This document shows, piece after piece, positions 39,104-49,098 of a stretch of 64,000 nt of DNA (positions are counted from its first letter, which is position 1; every line of letters starts with the position of its first letter). The stretch lies in the NCBI RefSeq assembly GCF_009184905.1, contig NZ_WESC01000014.1:1-64000 (forward strand), read 5' to 3'. The notes beneath the pieces are model-generated. The model was not told the DNA's origin. It saw only the letters and a list, made by a program, of their open reading frames with translations, and searched no databases. Source of the stretch: Parvibaculum sedimenti. GTDB lineage: Bacteria > Pseudomonadota > Alphaproteobacteria > Parvibaculales > Parvibaculaceae. A program made the position numbers and the translations under genes.

Positions 39104-40246
39104 ATGAGCACAGACCTTGCGCTCCAGATCGGCGAGCATGCGCTTCTGGCGCGCGCCGAGTTTGGCAAGCTTATCGATGCCCTGCGCGGTCAGGGCTATG
39201 CCGTCATTGGACCGACCTTGCAGGGCGGCGCGATCGTATATTCGGAAATCAGTGGCGAGAGCGAGCTTCCCGTTGGATGGACCGATGAGCAGGAGGCGGG
39301 AACTTATCGCCTCAAGCGGCGCGAGGATGAGGCCCTGTTCGGCTATGTCGCGGGCGCCCAGTCGTGGAGGCCGTTTCTCTTCCAGCCGCGCCGGACGCTC
39401 TGGCGAGCAAAGGGAAGTGCTGCCGACTTCGCGATAGATCCCGACGTGAGAGAAACGCCGCGCTTCGCTTTTCTCGGCATGCGGGCCTGCGAACTCAAGG
39501 CCGTTTCCATTCAGGATCGCGTCTTCATGGATGGAATTCATCCCGATGCGGACTATAGCGCGCGGCGGGACGCGGCTTTCTTCATCGCCGTCAATTGTGC
39601 CAGGGCGGGCGCGACCTGCTTCTGCGTTTCAATGGATGCAGGTCCGCGCGCTGAAGCCGGCTACGATCTCGCGCTGACGGAGATAATAGGTGAGGGTCGG
39701 CATGATTTTCTGCTCGAGGTCGGTAGCCCGCGCGGCGCGGTCATTGCGTCCCTGCTTTCGTTGCGAGCGGCAGGCGACGGCGATGCTGCGGAGGCAGAGG
39801 CCATTGTTGAGCGGACGGCGCAAAGCATGGGCCGGGTGCTTCAAACCGAGGGGTTGAAGTCGCTGCTGCAGGAAAATCTCGAACATCCGCAATGGGACGA
39901 CGTGGCCGAGCGCTGCCTTTCCTGCGGCAATTGCACGTTCGCCTGTCCGACCTGCTTCTGCCACACGGATGAAGATGTGACCGATCTCGACGGTCAGGCC
40001 GCAGAGCGCCATCAGCGCTGGGATTCCTGCTTCAGTCTCGATTTCTCCTATATCCGCGGCGGCTCGGTCAGGCCCGGCATCGCCTCGCGTTACCGGCAAT
40101 GGATGACGCACAAGCTCGCGAACTGGATCGACCAGTTTGGAGAATCCGGATGTGTCGGCTGCGGACGCTGCATCACCTGGTGTCCTGCCGGAATCGACAT
40201 TACAGCCGAGGCGGCCGCGATCCGCGCGAGCATCGAGAAGGATTGA
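39104..40246 (+). CDS. [NiFe]-hydrogenase beta subunit, iron-sulfur (HydB-like)
   Basis: A 380-residue subunit similar to the beta subunit of soluble group 3b hydrogenases (sulfhydrogenase HydB/ShyB), which passes electrons between the hydrogenase dimer and the flavin subunit. The C-terminal third has two ferredoxin-type 4Fe-4S motifs: [16 protein letters not shown] (about residues 271-286) and [14 protein letters not shown] (about 350-363). The N-terminal 250 residues contain the family's [15 protein letters not shown] and [17 protein letters not shown] segments. ATG 39104 has GGGAG upstream. First gene of the operon; a longer frame from 39068 is unlikely. Confidence 0.9.
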   Translation: MSTDLALQIGEHALLARAEFGKLIDALRGQGYAVIGPTLQGGAIVYSEISGESELPVGWTDEQEAGTYRLKRREDEALFGYVAGAQSWRPFLFQPRRTLWRAKGSAADFAIDPDVRETPRFAFLGMRACELKAVSIQDRVFMDGIHPDADYSARRDAAFFIAVNCARAGATCFCVSMDAGPRAEAGYDLALTEIIGEGRHDFLLEVGSPRGAVIASLLSLRAAGDGDAAEAEAIVERTAQSMGRVLQTEGLKSLLQENLEHPQWDDVAERCLSCGNCTFACPTCFCHTDEDVTDLDGQAAERHQRWDSCFSLDFSYIRGGSVRPGIASRYRQWMTHKLANWIDQFGESGCVGCGRCITWCPAGIDITAEAAAIRASIEKD

Positions 40247-40250
40247 GCTC

Positions 40251-40721
40251 ATGGAAACGCACAAGCTCGAGGACGTCATTGCCGCAGCCCCTTTCTTTCG
40301 CGGGCTCGACCCTGCCTTCTGCGCGACCATCGCCGGATGCGGAAAGCATGTGCGGTTCGAGAAGGGGCAGACTGTCTACCGACAGGGCGATCCGGCCGAC
40401 ACCTTTTACGTCGTTCAGCATGGACATGTGGCGCTGGAGCTTCCCGGCGCGGGCCGGCCGCTCGTCCATCAGACGCTTCACGACAACGACATCCTGAATG
40501 CCGCCTGGGTGGTTCCGCCTTACCGCTGCCATTCGAATGCGCGCGCGGTCGACACCACGGTCGCCATCGCCTTCGACGCCGCCTGCCTGCGCGGCAAATG
40601 CGATGCCGACCACGATCTTGGTTATGAGCTGATGAAGCGTTTCGTGCCCATCGTCGTCGAGCGGCTCAATCGCGCCCGGTTGCAGGCGCTGGATGTCTAC
40701 GGGCCGGGGAGCGCCGGCTGA
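40251..40721 (+). CDS. Cyclic nucleotide-binding domain protein in hydrogenase operon
   Basis: A 156-residue protein consisting of a single cNMP-binding-type beta barrel (FEKGQTVYRQGDPADTFYVVQHGHVALEL) and a helical C-terminal segment (DHDLGYELMKRFVPIVVERLNRARLQALDVYG). There is no helix-turn-helix, so it is not a complete Crp/Fnr regulator. The conserved nucleotide-binding Glu and Arg (FGE...R-A) are replaced by LNAAWVVPPYRCHSNARA. It sits four bases after the beta gene and overlaps the gamma gene by one base, so it is part of the hydrogenase operon. A regulatory or docking role is inferred; it may bind a different ligand or none. Confidence 0.75.
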   Translation: METHKLEDVIAAAPFFRGLDPAFCATIAGCGKHVRFEKGQTVYRQGDPADTFYVVQHGHVALELPGAGRPLVHQTLHDNDILNAAWVVPPYRCHSNARAVDTTVAIAFDAACLRGKCDADHDLGYELMKRFVPIVVERLNRARLQALDVYGPGSAG

Positions 40722-41566
40722 TGTCCATCGCCCCGTCGCGTTCCGATCCGATGGTGCCGCGGCGCTTCCGCATCGTCGAGAAGATCCACGAAACCGCCGA
40801 CACCTATACGTTTACGCTGGTGCCCGTTGACGGCGAAACCGCCTGTCGCTTCGCGCCCGGCCAGTTCAACATGCTTTATCTCTTCGGCTATGGCGAAGTG
40901 CCGATCAGCATCAGCGGCGACCCGGCGGCGCCGGAACGCCTCGTTCACACGGTCCGCGCGATGGGTAGCGTCACCCATGCCTTCGCGACGCTCGAGGCCG
41001 GAGACATGGTCGGCGTACGAGGCCCTTTCGGAAGCGCTTGGCCGCTTGCGGCCGCAGAGGGTGGGGACGTTCTCATCGTTGCGGGCGGGCTCGGCCTCGC
41101 ACCGCTGCGCTCCGCGATCTACCGGCTGCTCGCCGAACGCGACCGTTATCGTCGGATTGCGATCCTGCATGGCGCGCGAAGCCCGGAGACGATCCTCTTT
41201 GCCGAGGAACTGCGGCAATGGCGGCGCAACCTCGACATTGCCTGCGAGGTGACAGTCGATTATGCGGGCACCGATTGGCATGGGCGCGTCGGTGTCATTA
41301 CGCAACTTGTGGCCTTGGCGGGCTTTGACCCGCAGCGTGTCACGACCTTTGTTTGCGGCCCGGAAATCATGATGCGTTTCAGCGTCGAGGCACTGAAGAA
41401 GCAGGGTGTTGCCGATGAGCGTATCCATGTTTCAATGGAGCGCAGCATGAAATGCGCGCTGGGGCATTGTGGGCACTGCCAGTTCGGACCGGCTTTTCTC
41501 TGCAAGGATGGGCCTGTGCTCAGCTATGATCGCATCCGCAACCTCGTCGGCATCGCGGAGCTTTGA
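40721..41566 (+). CDS. [NiFe]-hydrogenase gamma subunit, FAD/NAD(P)-binding
   Basis: A 281-residue diaphorase-like subunit of the ferredoxin-NADP reductase superfamily that exchanges electrons with NAD(P). An FAD-binding domain contains [20 protein letters not shown]. An NAD(P)-binding domain has [17 protein letters not shown] and FVCGPEIMM. The C-terminal [21 protein letters not shown] binds a [2Fe-2S] cluster. This matches the gamma subunit HydG/ShyC of group 3b enzymes and dihydroorotate dehydrogenase electron-transfer subunits. It overlaps the cNMP-type gene (TGATG) and precedes the delta gene. Confidence 0.92.
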   Translation: MSIAPSRSDPMVPRRFRIVEKIHETADTYTFTLVPVDGETACRFAPGQFNMLYLFGYGEVPISISGDPAAPERLVHTVRAMGSVTHAFATLEAGDMVGVRGPFGSAWPLAAAEGGDVLIVAGGLGLAPLRSAIYRLLAERDRYRRIAILHGARSPETILFAEELRQWRRNLDIACEVTVDYAGTDWHGRVGVITQLVALAGFDPQRVTTFVCGPEIMMRFSVEALKKQGVADERIHVSMERSMKCALGHCGHCQFGPAFLCKDGPVLSYDRIRNLVGIAEL

Positions 41567-41571
41567 AGTCC

Positions 41572-42363
41572 ATGGCAAAGTCCAAACCCAAGCTCGCCGT
41601 TTGGAAATTCGCCTCTTGCGACGGATGCCAGCTTTCCATACTCGACCTCGAGGACGAGCTGCTCGCGCTGACGGGCGAGGTCGAGATCGCGCAATTCCTC
41701 GAAGCGACGCGCGCGGTCTCCGAAGGGCCATACGATCTCTCGCTGGTCGAGGGATCGATCACGACGGCGCATGACGCCGAGCGCATCAAGATGGTGCGGC
41801 AGCAGTCGAAAATGCTGGTCACCATCGGCGCTTGCGCCACTTCAGGCGGCATTCAGGCGCTGCGCAATTTTCGCGACATCAACGACTTCGTCGCGGCGGT
41901 CTATGCGCGACCCGATTATATCGACACGCTTGCGACCTCGACGCCGATTGCCGAGCATGTTGCCGTCGATTTCGAGCTCCGCGGTTGTCCCGTCAACAAG
42001 CATCAGCTTCTCGAAGTCGTCACCGCCTTTCTCTTCGGCCGCAAACCGATGGTGGCGGGCCACAGCGTCTGCATGGAGTGCAAGATGCGCGGCAATGTCT
42101 GCGTTACGGTCGCGCATGGCACGCCCTGTCTCGGGCCGGTAACGCAGGCCGGTTGCGGCGCGATCTGCCCGGCCTATGATCGTGGCTGCTACGGCTGTTA
42201 CGGTCCGCAGGACACACCTGCCATGCCGGCAATGTCGAAGGTGCTCGAGGCGCACGAGATGAAGGGCCGCGACATTCAGCGTATTCTCAGGACCTTCAAC
42301 GCGCACGCCGCACCCTTCCGTGAGGAGAGCCAACGTCATGACGCGGCGGACGATCAAGGTTGA
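41572..42363 (+). CDS. [NiFe]-hydrogenase delta (small) subunit
   Basis: The 263-residue small subunit carries the iron-sulfur chain to the active site. The proximal cluster ligands are in [11 protein letters not shown] (Cys16, Cys19) and [10 protein letters not shown]; further cysteines [17 protein letters not shown] and [19 protein letters not shown] supply the remaining clusters. The length (about 260) fits group 3b, which has a shorter small subunit than membrane hydrogenases. No Tat signal peptide is present, so the enzyme is cytosolic. Start ATG 41572 has GGAG upstream. Its last 26 bases overlap the large-subunit gene. Confidence 0.94.
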   Translation: MAKSKPKLAVWKFASCDGCQLSILDLEDELLALTGEVEIAQFLEATRAVSEGPYDLSLVEGSITTAHDAERIKMVRQQSKMLVTIGACATSGGIQALRNFRDINDFVAAVYARPDYIDTLATSTPIAEHVAVDFELRGCPVNKHQLLEVVTAFLFGRKPMVAGHSVCMECKMRGNVCVTVAHGTPCLGPVTQAGCGAICPAYDRGCYGCYGPQDTPAMPAMSKVLEAHEMKGRDIQRILRTFNAHAAPFREESQRHDAADDQG

Positions 42364-43654
42364 CCAGCTCGCCCGGGTCGAGGGCGAGGGCGCGCTGCAC
42401 GCGCAGGTGATCGACGGCAAGGTCGAGCATGTCGAGCTCAATATTTTCGAGCCGCCGCGCTTTTTCGAAGCCTTCCTTCAGGGACGGGATTTCAGGGAAG
42501 CGCCCGACATCACGGCGCGGATTTGCGGAATATGTCCGGTCGCCTATCAGATGAGTTCGGTCCATGCGATGGAGGCCGCCTGCGGCGTTACTGTCGGCGG
42601 CGCGCTTCGTGATCTCAGGCGGCTTCTCTATTGTGGAGAATGGATCGAGAGCCATGTGCTCCACATCTACATGCTGCATGCGCCCGATTTCCTTGGCTAT
42701 GAAGGCGCGGTCGACATGGCCCGCGATCACGCGGCCCTGCTGCAGCGCGGGCTCAGGATGAAAAAGGCCGGCAATGCGATTATCACGGTGATCGGCGGCC
42801 GCGAGGTTCACCCGGTCAATGTTCGCGTGGGCGGCTTCTATCGTCTGCCCGAGCGGCGAGAGCTGACGGCGCTGCACGATGAGTTGAACTGGGGCCGCGA
42901 TGCCGCACTCGAAACGGTGCAGTGGGCGGCCGGGCTCCCATTCCCGGACTTCGAGCGCGACTATGAGCTCGTCGCCTTGCGCCCTGCGGATGAATATCCG
43001 CTGAACGAGGGGCGCATCGTCTCGAACAAGGGGATCGATACTGATGCCGCCGGTTTCGAAGACATCTTCGAGGAAATCCATGTTGCGCATTCGACGGCGC
43101 TTCACGGAAACACCAAGGCGCGCGGTGCCTATCTCGTCGGCCCGCTGGCGCGCTACAGTCTCAATTTCGACCGCCTGCCGGAAAGCGTGCAGGCGGCGGC
43201 GATGGAGGCAGGGCTCGGCCGCGAATGCCGGAACCCCTTCAAGAGCATTGTCGTGCGCGCCGTGGAGGTACTCTTTGCATTCGACGAGGCATTGCGGATT
43301 ATCGACCGCTACGAAAGGCCGGCTGAGCCCTCGGTGCCGGTCGAGCCGCGTGCCGCTTCCGGGCAATGGGCGACGGAGGCGCCGCGCGGGCTTCTCTATC
43401 ATCGTTACGACATTGCCGCGGATGGAAGCATCCGCGTGGCGAAGATCGTGCCGCCGACTTCACAGAACCAGCCAAGCGTCGAGGAAGACCTGCGCGATGT
43501 GATCGCCGCCAATCTCGCGCTTGATGACGATGCCTTGCGTGGACGCTGCGAGCAGACGATCCGCAATTACGATCCCTGTATTTCCTGCGCGACGCATTTC
43601 CTGAAGCTCAATGTCAGGCGCGAAGGAGGTGGGGAAACATGCGACGCCTCGTGA
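42338..43654 (+). CDS. [NiFe]-hydrogenase alpha (large) subunit
   Basis: The 438-residue large subunit holds the Ni-Fe(CN)2CO centre. L1 is RICGICP (residues 61-67, cysteines 63 and 66) and L2 is DPCISCATH (residues 412-420, cysteines 414 and 417). The 18 residues beyond His420 (ending GGGETCDAS) are the extension removed by the maturation protease after nickel insertion. [13 protein letters not shown]-like sequence ([13 protein letters not shown]) fits group 3b. ATG 42338 overlaps the small-subunit gene. Substrate chemistry is NADP(H)-linked H2 oxidation/production or polysulfide reduction by analogy; not proven. Confidence 0.95.
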   Translation: MTRRTIKVDQLARVEGEGALHAQVIDGKVEHVELNIFEPPRFFEAFLQGRDFREAPDITARICGICPVAYQMSSVHAMEAACGVTVGGALRDLRRLLYCGEWIESHVLHIYMLHAPDFLGYEGAVDMARDHAALLQRGLRMKKAGNAIITVIGGREVHPVNVRVGGFYRLPERRELTALHDELNWGRDAALETVQWAAGLPFPDFERDYELVALRPADEYPLNEGRIVSNKGIDTDAAGFEDIFEEIHVAHSTALHGNTKARGAYLVGPLARYSLNFDRLPESVQAAAMEAGLGRECRNPFKSIVVRAVEVLFAFDEALRIIDRYERPAEPSVPVEPRAASGQWATEAPRGLLYHRYDIAADGSIRVAKIVPPTSQNQPSVEEDLRDVIAANLALDDDALRGRCEQTIRNYDPCISCATHFLKLNVRREGGGETCDAS

Positions 43655-44097
43655 TTGGCATCGGCAATTCGGACAGGGGCGATGACGGTGCAGGCCTGGC
43701 CGCCGCGCGCGAGCTTGCGAGAAACATTCCGCAGGTCGTCACTGTCGTGGAGTCGCGCGGCGAGCCTGCGGGCCTCATCGATCAGTGGCAGAAGGCGGAT
43801 GTCGTCTTTCTCGTCGATGCCTGCGCAAGCGGTGTGGCACCGGGAACGATCCATCGTTTCGATGCGCGTCTGGCGCCGCTGCCGGAGCATTTCGGCGCGG
43901 TCTCGACACATGGCTTCGGCATAGGCGCGGCGGTTGAACTTGCACGCGCCATCGGATCGTTGCCGGCGTCGCTCATCGTCTATGGGATAGAGGCGGGTTC
44001 CTTCGAGCCGGGCGCGTGGTTGTCGCCGCCGGTCGCGAAAGCTGCACTCGATGTCGCTGCGCGCATTGCCGATGAACTTGCTTGCCTTTCAACCTGA
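43639..44097 (+). CDS. Hydrogenase maturation endopeptidase
   Basis: A 152-residue HycI/HyaD-family protease that clips the large-subunit C-terminal extension after nickel insertion. The Gly-rich N-terminal strand [19 protein letters not shown] matches the GxGNxxxxDDGxG signature, and the metal ligands (Asp16-region Asp and His91-region His) are represented by DDGAG and STHGFGIG. It starts 16 bases before the end of the large-subunit gene. The next gene is hypA. Confidence 0.9.
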   Translation: MRRLVIGIGNSDRGDDGAGLAAARELARNIPQVVTVVESRGEPAGLIDQWQKADVVFLVDACASGVAPGTIHRFDARLAPLPEHFGAVSTHGFGIGAAVELARAIGSLPASLIVYGIEAGSFEPGAWLSPPVAKAALDVAARIADELACLST

Positions 44098-44107
44098 AGA
44101 GGACCAG

Positions 44108-44371
44108 ATGCACGAAGCCTCGATCATGAATGACCTGATGGCGAAGATTAAGGACATTGCCAAAAAGGAGGGCGTCACCCGCGTCACCGGCATCGAGGTA
44201 TGGCTCGGCGCGCTCTCTCACATGTCGGCGGAGCACTTCCGTGAGCATTTCGAGGAATCCTCGAAGGGGTCGCTCGCGGAAGGCGCGCGTCTCGACGTTG
44301 AATGTTCGGACGATATCCGTCACCCCGACGCGCAGACCATCATGCTTAGGAGCATCGAAGCGGAGGATTGA
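44108..44371 (+). CDS. hypA: HypA-like nickel metallochaperone lacking the zinc-finger domain
   Basis: An 87-residue protein that begins MHEASIMNDLMAKI, the HypA N-terminus with the Ni-binding His2, and continues IAKKEGVTRVTGIEVWLGALSHMSAEHFREHFEE, the HypA core. Complete HypA has about 113 residues with two CxxC pairs that bind zinc; this protein has just one cysteine (VECSDD) and none of the CxxC motifs, jumping directly to RHPDAQTIMLRSIEAED, which resembles the usual C-terminal strand. The segment appears deleted in frame rather than broken. ATG 44108 has AGAGGACC upstream. The gene abuts hypF. Confidence 0.85.
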   Translation: MHEASIMNDLMAKIKDIAKKEGVTRVTGIEVWLGALSHMSAEHFREHFEESSKGSLAEGARLDVECSDDIRHPDAQTIMLRSIEAED

Positions 44372-46705
44372 ATGGCGGAGCGGGCGCGAGAGTTTTCTGC
44401 CGGGCGCGCGCGCCTGCGCTTCATGATCCGTGGCGCCGTGCAGGGCGTCGGCTTCCGACCGTTCATCTATCGCACGGCAACGCGTCTCGGCGTTACGGGC
44501 CATGTCGAGAACACCGGCGAGGGCGTCGTCGTCGAGGCCGAAGGTGCGCCATCACTTCTCGAAGCTTTTGCGCAGGCGCTTGCAAATGATGCGCCCGTTC
44601 AGGCACATGTCCGGTCTGTTGTGCGTGAAGTTCTGCAGCCGTTGGGGAGCCGGAACTTCGTCATTCGCGACAGTGTCGCGGGGCGCGCGCGGAGCGCGGT
44701 GGTTCTGCCGGACATCGCGGCCTGCGACGCCTGTCTTGCCGAGATTTTCGACCCGGCGAACCGGCGTCACCTCTATCCCTTCACAAATTGCACGGATTGC
44801 GGCCCGCGCTATTCGATCCTGCGAGATCTGCCTTATGACCGTGCCCGAACCACAATGGCGGCGTTCCCGATGTGCGCGGACTGCGCACGGGAATATGCCG
44901 ATCCGGGCGACCGCCGCTTTCACGCGGAGCCGACCGCCTGTCCGGTCTGTGGACCGCAGATGGCGCTATGGGATCGTGATGGCAGGGTGATCGCGGCGGA
45001 TGGCGACGCAATTGAAGAAGCGGCGGGACTTCTTCGCGGCGGCGGCATCGTCGCCATAAAGGGGATCGGCGGATTTCATCTCTTTGTCGATGCGCGGAAC
45101 GGCGAGGCGGTCAAAGTGTTGCGAGCGCGCAAGAGGCGGCCCGCCAAGCCGTTCGCCCTGATGGTGCCTTCGCTCGATGACGCGCGGCAGCTTTGCGATG
45201 TCAGCGTGGATGAGGAGGCGCTGCTCGCATCCAGTGCGGCTCCCATCGTTCTGACGCGCAGGCTTTCGGGCGCAGAGGTGGCGGAGGAGGTCGCGCCAGA
45301 TCAACGCGTACTCGGGCTCATGCTGCCCTATGCGCCGCTTCACCACATGCTGATGCGGTCACTCGGCTTTCCTGTCGTCGCGACGAGCGGGAATGTGAGC
45401 GACGAGCCTATTGTCACTGATGAGCATGACGCGCTTCAGCGCCTTCACGCCATTGCGGATGCATTTCTGGTTCATGACCGCGCCATCGCGCGGCCCGCCG
45501 AGGATTCGGTGATGCGCGTGATCCTCGGCGCGTCGCAGGCGATCCGCCGGGGGCGGGGACTGGCACCCCTGTCGTTGACGCTCGATCCGGGTGTCGTCGG
45601 AGAATGCCCCTCGGTTCTGGCGCTTGGCGGCCATCTCAAGGCGGCGGCAACCTTGCTGCGCGGCACCGAAGCCATTGTTGGCGCCCATGCCGGCGATCTC
45701 GGCACGCTCGATGCGGAACGGAGATTCGCGGCGACACTCGAAGATCTCGAAACGCTGCACGGGATGCGCGCGGATATCGTCGCCTGCGATCTTCATCCGG
45801 ACTATGCGACGACGCGGATCGCGGAGAGTCTGAGGCGGCCGATCATCCGTGTGCAGCATCATCTGGCGCATGTTGCCTCCGCCATGGCGGAGCACGCGCT
45901 CGGAGGCCCGCTTCTTGGCGTCGGCTGGGACGGGACCGGGTATGGCGCCGACGGTGCGATATGGGGCGGCGAATTTCTGAGAGTGGAAAGAGGCGAGTGG
46001 TCGCGGGTCGCGCATCTGCGGCCATTTCGACTGCCAGGCTCGGAGGTGGCGGCCCGCGAGCCGCGGCGGGCGGCGCTTGGCATGCTTCACGAAGCTCTGG
46101 GCGCACACGCCGTCGAGCGCAGCGATCTGACGCCTGTATCGGCTTTCAGCGCGGCCGAGCGCGTCGTCCTTGGCCGGATGCTCGAGCGTGGCGTCCAGTC
46201 TCCCTGGACGACGAGCGCCGGACGGCTCTTCGATGCCTTTGCCGCGCTGCTCGGGCTCGTGCTCGTTGCGAGCCATGAAGGTGAGGCGGCCATGCGTCTC
46301 GAGGCGTTGGCGGCAGAGAGCGAGGTTGAAGGCGCGGCGACGATGTCTTATCCCTTCGACATCGTGGCGCCGAGAGAAGGGCCGCTCGTCATCGATTGGG
46401 TGCCTATGCTCCGGGCGGTGCTGCGGGATCGGGCGGCGGGCGTTGCACGGGCCGAAATCGCCATGCGCATTCACGTGAGTTTTGCAGCTATGATCGCGGC
46501 GGTAGCGGCAAGGCTCGGCCTCGGCATGGCGGTGCTCAGTGGCGGCTGCTTTCAGAGCCGGCTGCTGACGGAGCTTGCTGCCGCGCGGATCGAGGCGGAG
46601 GGATTGACGGTCTTTCTTGCGCGCGCTGTGCCACCGAATGACGGCGGATTGTCGCTCGGTCAGGCGCTATGGGCGCGCTGGACAGCGTCGAAGGAGAAAA
46701 GCTGA
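44372..46705 (+). CDS. hypF: Carbamoyltransferase HypF
   Basis: A 777-residue maturation factor that makes the cyanide ligands of the NiFe centre by carbamoylating HypE. Domains in order: acylphosphatase (about 15-95, RGAVQGVGFRPFIYR), two zinc fingers (CDACLAEI...CTDCGPRYSI and CADCAREY...CPVCGPQM), a YrdC-like domain (AIKGIGGFHLFVDA and RARKRRPAKPFALMV) and a Kae1-like carbamoyltransferase domain (HHLAHVASAMAEH and GVGWDGTGYGADGAIWGGE). It starts immediately after the hypA stop (TGAATG) and overlaps hypC. Confidence 0.95.
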   Translation: MAERAREFSAGRARLRFMIRGAVQGVGFRPFIYRTATRLGVTGHVENTGEGVVVEAEGAPSLLEAFAQALANDAPVQAHVRSVVREVLQPLGSRNFVIRDSVAGRARSAVVLPDIAACDACLAEIFDPANRRHLYPFTNCTDCGPRYSILRDLPYDRARTTMAAFPMCADCAREYADPGDRRFHAEPTACPVCGPQMALWDRDGRVIAADGDAIEEAAGLLRGGGIVAIKGIGGFHLFVDARNGEAVKVLRARKRRPAKPFALMVPSLDDARQLCDVSVDEEALLASSAAPIVLTRRLSGAEVAEEVAPDQRVLGLMLPYAPLHHMLMRSLGFPVVATSGNVSDEPIVTDEHDALQRLHAIADAFLVHDRAIARPAEDSVMRVILGASQAIRRGRGLAPLSLTLDPGVVGECPSVLALGGHLKAAATLLRGTEAIVGAHAGDLGTLDAERRFAATLEDLETLHGMRADIVACDLHPDYATTRIAESLRRPIIRVQHHLAHVASAMAEHALGGPLLGVGWDGTGYGADGAIWGGEFLRVERGEWSRVAHLRPFRLPGSEVAAREPRRAALGMLHEALGAHAVERSDLTPVSAFSAAERVVLGRMLERGVQSPWTTSAGRLFDAFAALLGLVLVASHEGEAAMRLEALAAESEVEGAATMSYPFDIVAPREGPLVIDWVPMLRAVLRDRAAGVARAEIAMRIHVSFAAMIAAVAARLGLGMAVLSGGCFQSRLLTELAAARIEAEGLTVFLARAVPPNDGGLSLGQALWARWTASKEKS

Positions 46706-46944
46706 TGTGTCTCGCGGTGCCCGGCTGCATTCTTTCGACATCGGGCGAGGATTTTTCCCGGATGGGACGGGTCGATTTCGGCGGCATCGTCCGGCAGATC
46801 AATCTTGCCTTCACGCCGGAGGCGCGCGTCGGCGATTATGTGCTGGTGCATGTCGGCGTTGCCATCGCGACGATCGACGAGGCTGAAGCCGAGCGTGTCT
46901 TCGCCGCGCTCGAAAGTCTCGGCGAGGCCGGAGGCGCGGCATGA
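46705..46944 (+). CDS. hypC: Hydrogenase assembly chaperone HypC
   Basis: The 79-residue HypC/HybG chaperone begins MCLAVPGCI with the essential Cys2 that binds the iron centre and the large-subunit precursor. The short beta-barrel that follows contains [31 protein letters not shown]. The length matches HypC. The ATG overlaps the hypF stop (TGATG), and its end overlaps the hypD start. Confidence 0.95.
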   Translation: MCLAVPGCILSTSGEDFSRMGRVDFGGIVRQINLAFTPEARVGDYVLVHVGVAIATIDEAEAERVFAALESLGEAGGAA

Positions 46945-48044
46945 AGCATGTCGACGAATACAGGGACGCTGAAGCTGTCGCGCGGCTTGCAGGTGCCATT
47001 GCCGCAGCGACAACGCGGCCCTGGACGATCATGGAAATATGCGGCGGGCAGACGCATGCAATCATGCGCTTCGGGCTCGATCAGCTTCTGCCGCGCGAGA
47101 TCACGCTTGTGCATGGGCCGGGCTGTCCCGTTTGCGTGACGCCGGAAGCCTATATCGACAAGGCGCTCGAAATCGCCGCGATGCCAAGCGTCATCTTCTG
47201 CTCATTTGGCGACATGCTGCGCGTGCCGGGTGCGAGGGGTGATCTTCTTGGCGTCAAGGCGCGGGGCGGCGATATCCGCATCGTCTATTCGCCGCTCGAC
47301 GCGGTGGAGATCGCCCGGGCCAATCCCGGACGGGAAGTCGTCTTCTTCGCCGTTGGCTTCGAGACGACGGCACCCGCCAATGCGATGGCTGCGCATAAGG
47401 CGCGGAGCGAGGGCGTGAAAAACTTCTCGCTTCTCGTGTCGCAGGTGCTGGTGCCGCCCGCCATGGAGGCACTTCTGTCGGCGCCCGATACGCGCGTGCA
47501 GGGGTTCCTCGCGGCAGGGCATGTCTGCACCATCATGGGCACCGAAGCCTATGGGCCCATTGCCGCCCGCTATCGTGTACCCGTCGTTATTACCGGCTTC
47601 GAGCCGGTGGATATTCTCGCCGGCATACTCGCTTGCGTTCAGGCGCTGGAGGAGGACCGGCACGAGGCAATCAATATGTATGCGCGCATGGTGAGGCCGG
47701 AGGGCAATCTTCCCGCCCGTACGCTCATTGATGAGGTTTTCGAGATTGCCGACCGCGAGTGGCGCGGCCTTGGCGTGTTGCCGTCAAGCGGGCTCGCATT
47801 GCGGCCTGCCTATTCGGCGCTCGATGCCGAGCGCCGCTTCGGTGCGGCAGAAAACGCTGCCACGGCGCCATCCATCTGCATCAGCGGCGACATTCTGCGC
47901 GGTGTCTGCTCACCGCTTCAGTGTCCTGCCTTTGGCGGCGCCTGCACACCGGAGCATCCGCTCGGCGTCACAATGGTGTCGTCCGAAGGCGCCTGCGCCG
48001 CCTATTATCGCTATCGCGGTGCGACCCGCCTGGCGGGAGATTGA
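46941..48044 (+). CDS. hypD: Hydrogenase formation protein HypD
   Basis: The 367-residue 4Fe-4S protein works with HypC to build the Fe(CN)2CO group. It has [26 protein letters not shown] with the CxxC pair that binds the iron, [11 protein letters not shown], and near the C-terminus [27 protein letters not shown] for the cluster. It overlaps hypC by four bases and hypE follows after 4 bases. Confidence 0.95.
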   Translation: MKHVDEYRDAEAVARLAGAIAAATTRPWTIMEICGGQTHAIMRFGLDQLLPREITLVHGPGCPVCVTPEAYIDKALEIAAMPSVIFCSFGDMLRVPGARGDLLGVKARGGDIRIVYSPLDAVEIARANPGREVVFFAVGFETTAPANAMAAHKARSEGVKNFSLLVSQVLVPPAMEALLSAPDTRVQGFLAAGHVCTIMGTEAYGPIAARYRVPVVITGFEPVDILAGILACVQALEEDRHEAINMYARMVRPEGNLPARTLIDEVFEIADREWRGLGVLPSSGLALRPAYSALDAERRFGAAENAATAPSICISGDILRGVCSPLQCPAFGGACTPEHPLGVTMVSSEGACAAYYRYRGATRLAGD

Positions 48045-48048
48045 GCCC

Positions 48049-49098
48049 ATGAGCGAATCCCGGAATGTCATCTGCCCCACGCCCGCGAGTGAGACGGAAG
48101 TCGTTCAAATGGCGCATGGCGGCGGCGGGCGGCTGATGAACGCGCTCATCGAGACAGTAATCCGTCCCGCCTTCGCCAATCCGCTGCTCGATCAGCGTCA
48201 TGACGGCGCGGTCTTCGAGGCGGGCGGCGCACGGTTGGCCTTCACCACGGACTCATATGTCGTGAAGCCGCTCTTCTTTCCAGGGGGAGACATTGGCAGT
48301 CTCGCTGTCAACGGAACCGTGAACGATCTCGCCATGTGCGGCGCCGAGCCGCTTTATCTCAGCGCGGCCTTCATCATCGAGGAGGGGTTTCCGATTGTTG
48401 ATCTGCGCCGCGTCGTTGCGTCGATGGAGGATGCGGCGAGACGCGCGAGCGTGAGCTTCGTCACGGGCGACACCAAGGTTGTCGATCGTGGCAAGGGCGA
48501 CGCGCTTTTCATCAACACCGCCGGCGTCGGCACCGTCCGCGCGAAATCTCTGGTCGGTCCCGCAGCGGTTAAACCCGGCGATGTCCTCATCCTCAGCGGC
48601 GATCTCGGCCGTCATGGCATAGCCATCATGGCGGCGCGCGAAGGCCTCGCCTTCGAGACCGCAATTGCGAGCGACTGCGCGCCGCTATGGTCGCCGGTGC
48701 GTCGTCTGATCGAGGCCGGCATCGAGGTCCATTGCCTGCGTGACCTGACGCGCGGGGGCCTTGCGTCTGCTCTGATCGAGATCGCGGAAGCGGCGGCTTG
48801 CGCGATCAAACTCGACGAGACCACCATTCCCGTGCAGCCTGAGGTGCGCGCTGCCTGCGAACTTCTGGGGCTCGATCCGCTTTATGTCGCAAATGAGGGG
48901 CGCTTTGTTGCCTTCGTTGCTGAAGCCGACGTGGTGCGGGCGCTCGATCTGCTTGCCGGCGATGACGTGTCAGCTGGTGCCGCCGTGATCGGCCGCGTTA
49001 CCGCGGAGGAGCGCGGCGCCGTCGCTATCCGGGGCGCATATGGTGCCATACGTAGGCTGACCATGTTGAGCGGGGAGCAGCTGCCCCGAATTTGTTGA
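48049..49098 (+). CDS. hypE: Hydrogenase maturation protein HypE
   Basis: A 349-residue PurM-like ATPase that converts the HypF-supplied carbamoyl group to a thiocyanate on its C-terminal cysteine. [18 protein letters not shown] binds ATP, followed by [32 protein letters not shown]. The protein ends PRIC, the conserved tail whose final Cys carries the cyanide. It is the last hyp gene; its stop overlaps the TTG of a small frame (next entry). Confidence 0.95.
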   Translation: MSESRNVICPTPASETEVVQMAHGGGGRLMNALIETVIRPAFANPLLDQRHDGAVFEAGGARLAFTTDSYVVKPLFFPGGDIGSLAVNGTVNDLAMCGAEPLYLSAAFIIEEGFPIVDLRRVVASMEDAARRASVSFVTGDTKVVDRGKGDALFINTAGVGTVRAKSLVGPAAVKPGDVLILSGDLGRHGIAIMAAREGLAFETAIASDCAPLWSPVRRLIEAGIEVHCLRDLTRGGLASALIEIAEAAACAIKLDETTIPVQPEVRAACELLGLDPLYVANEGRFVAFVAEADVVRALDLLAGDDVSAGAAVIGRVTAEERGAVAIRGAYGAIRRLTMLSGEQLPRIC

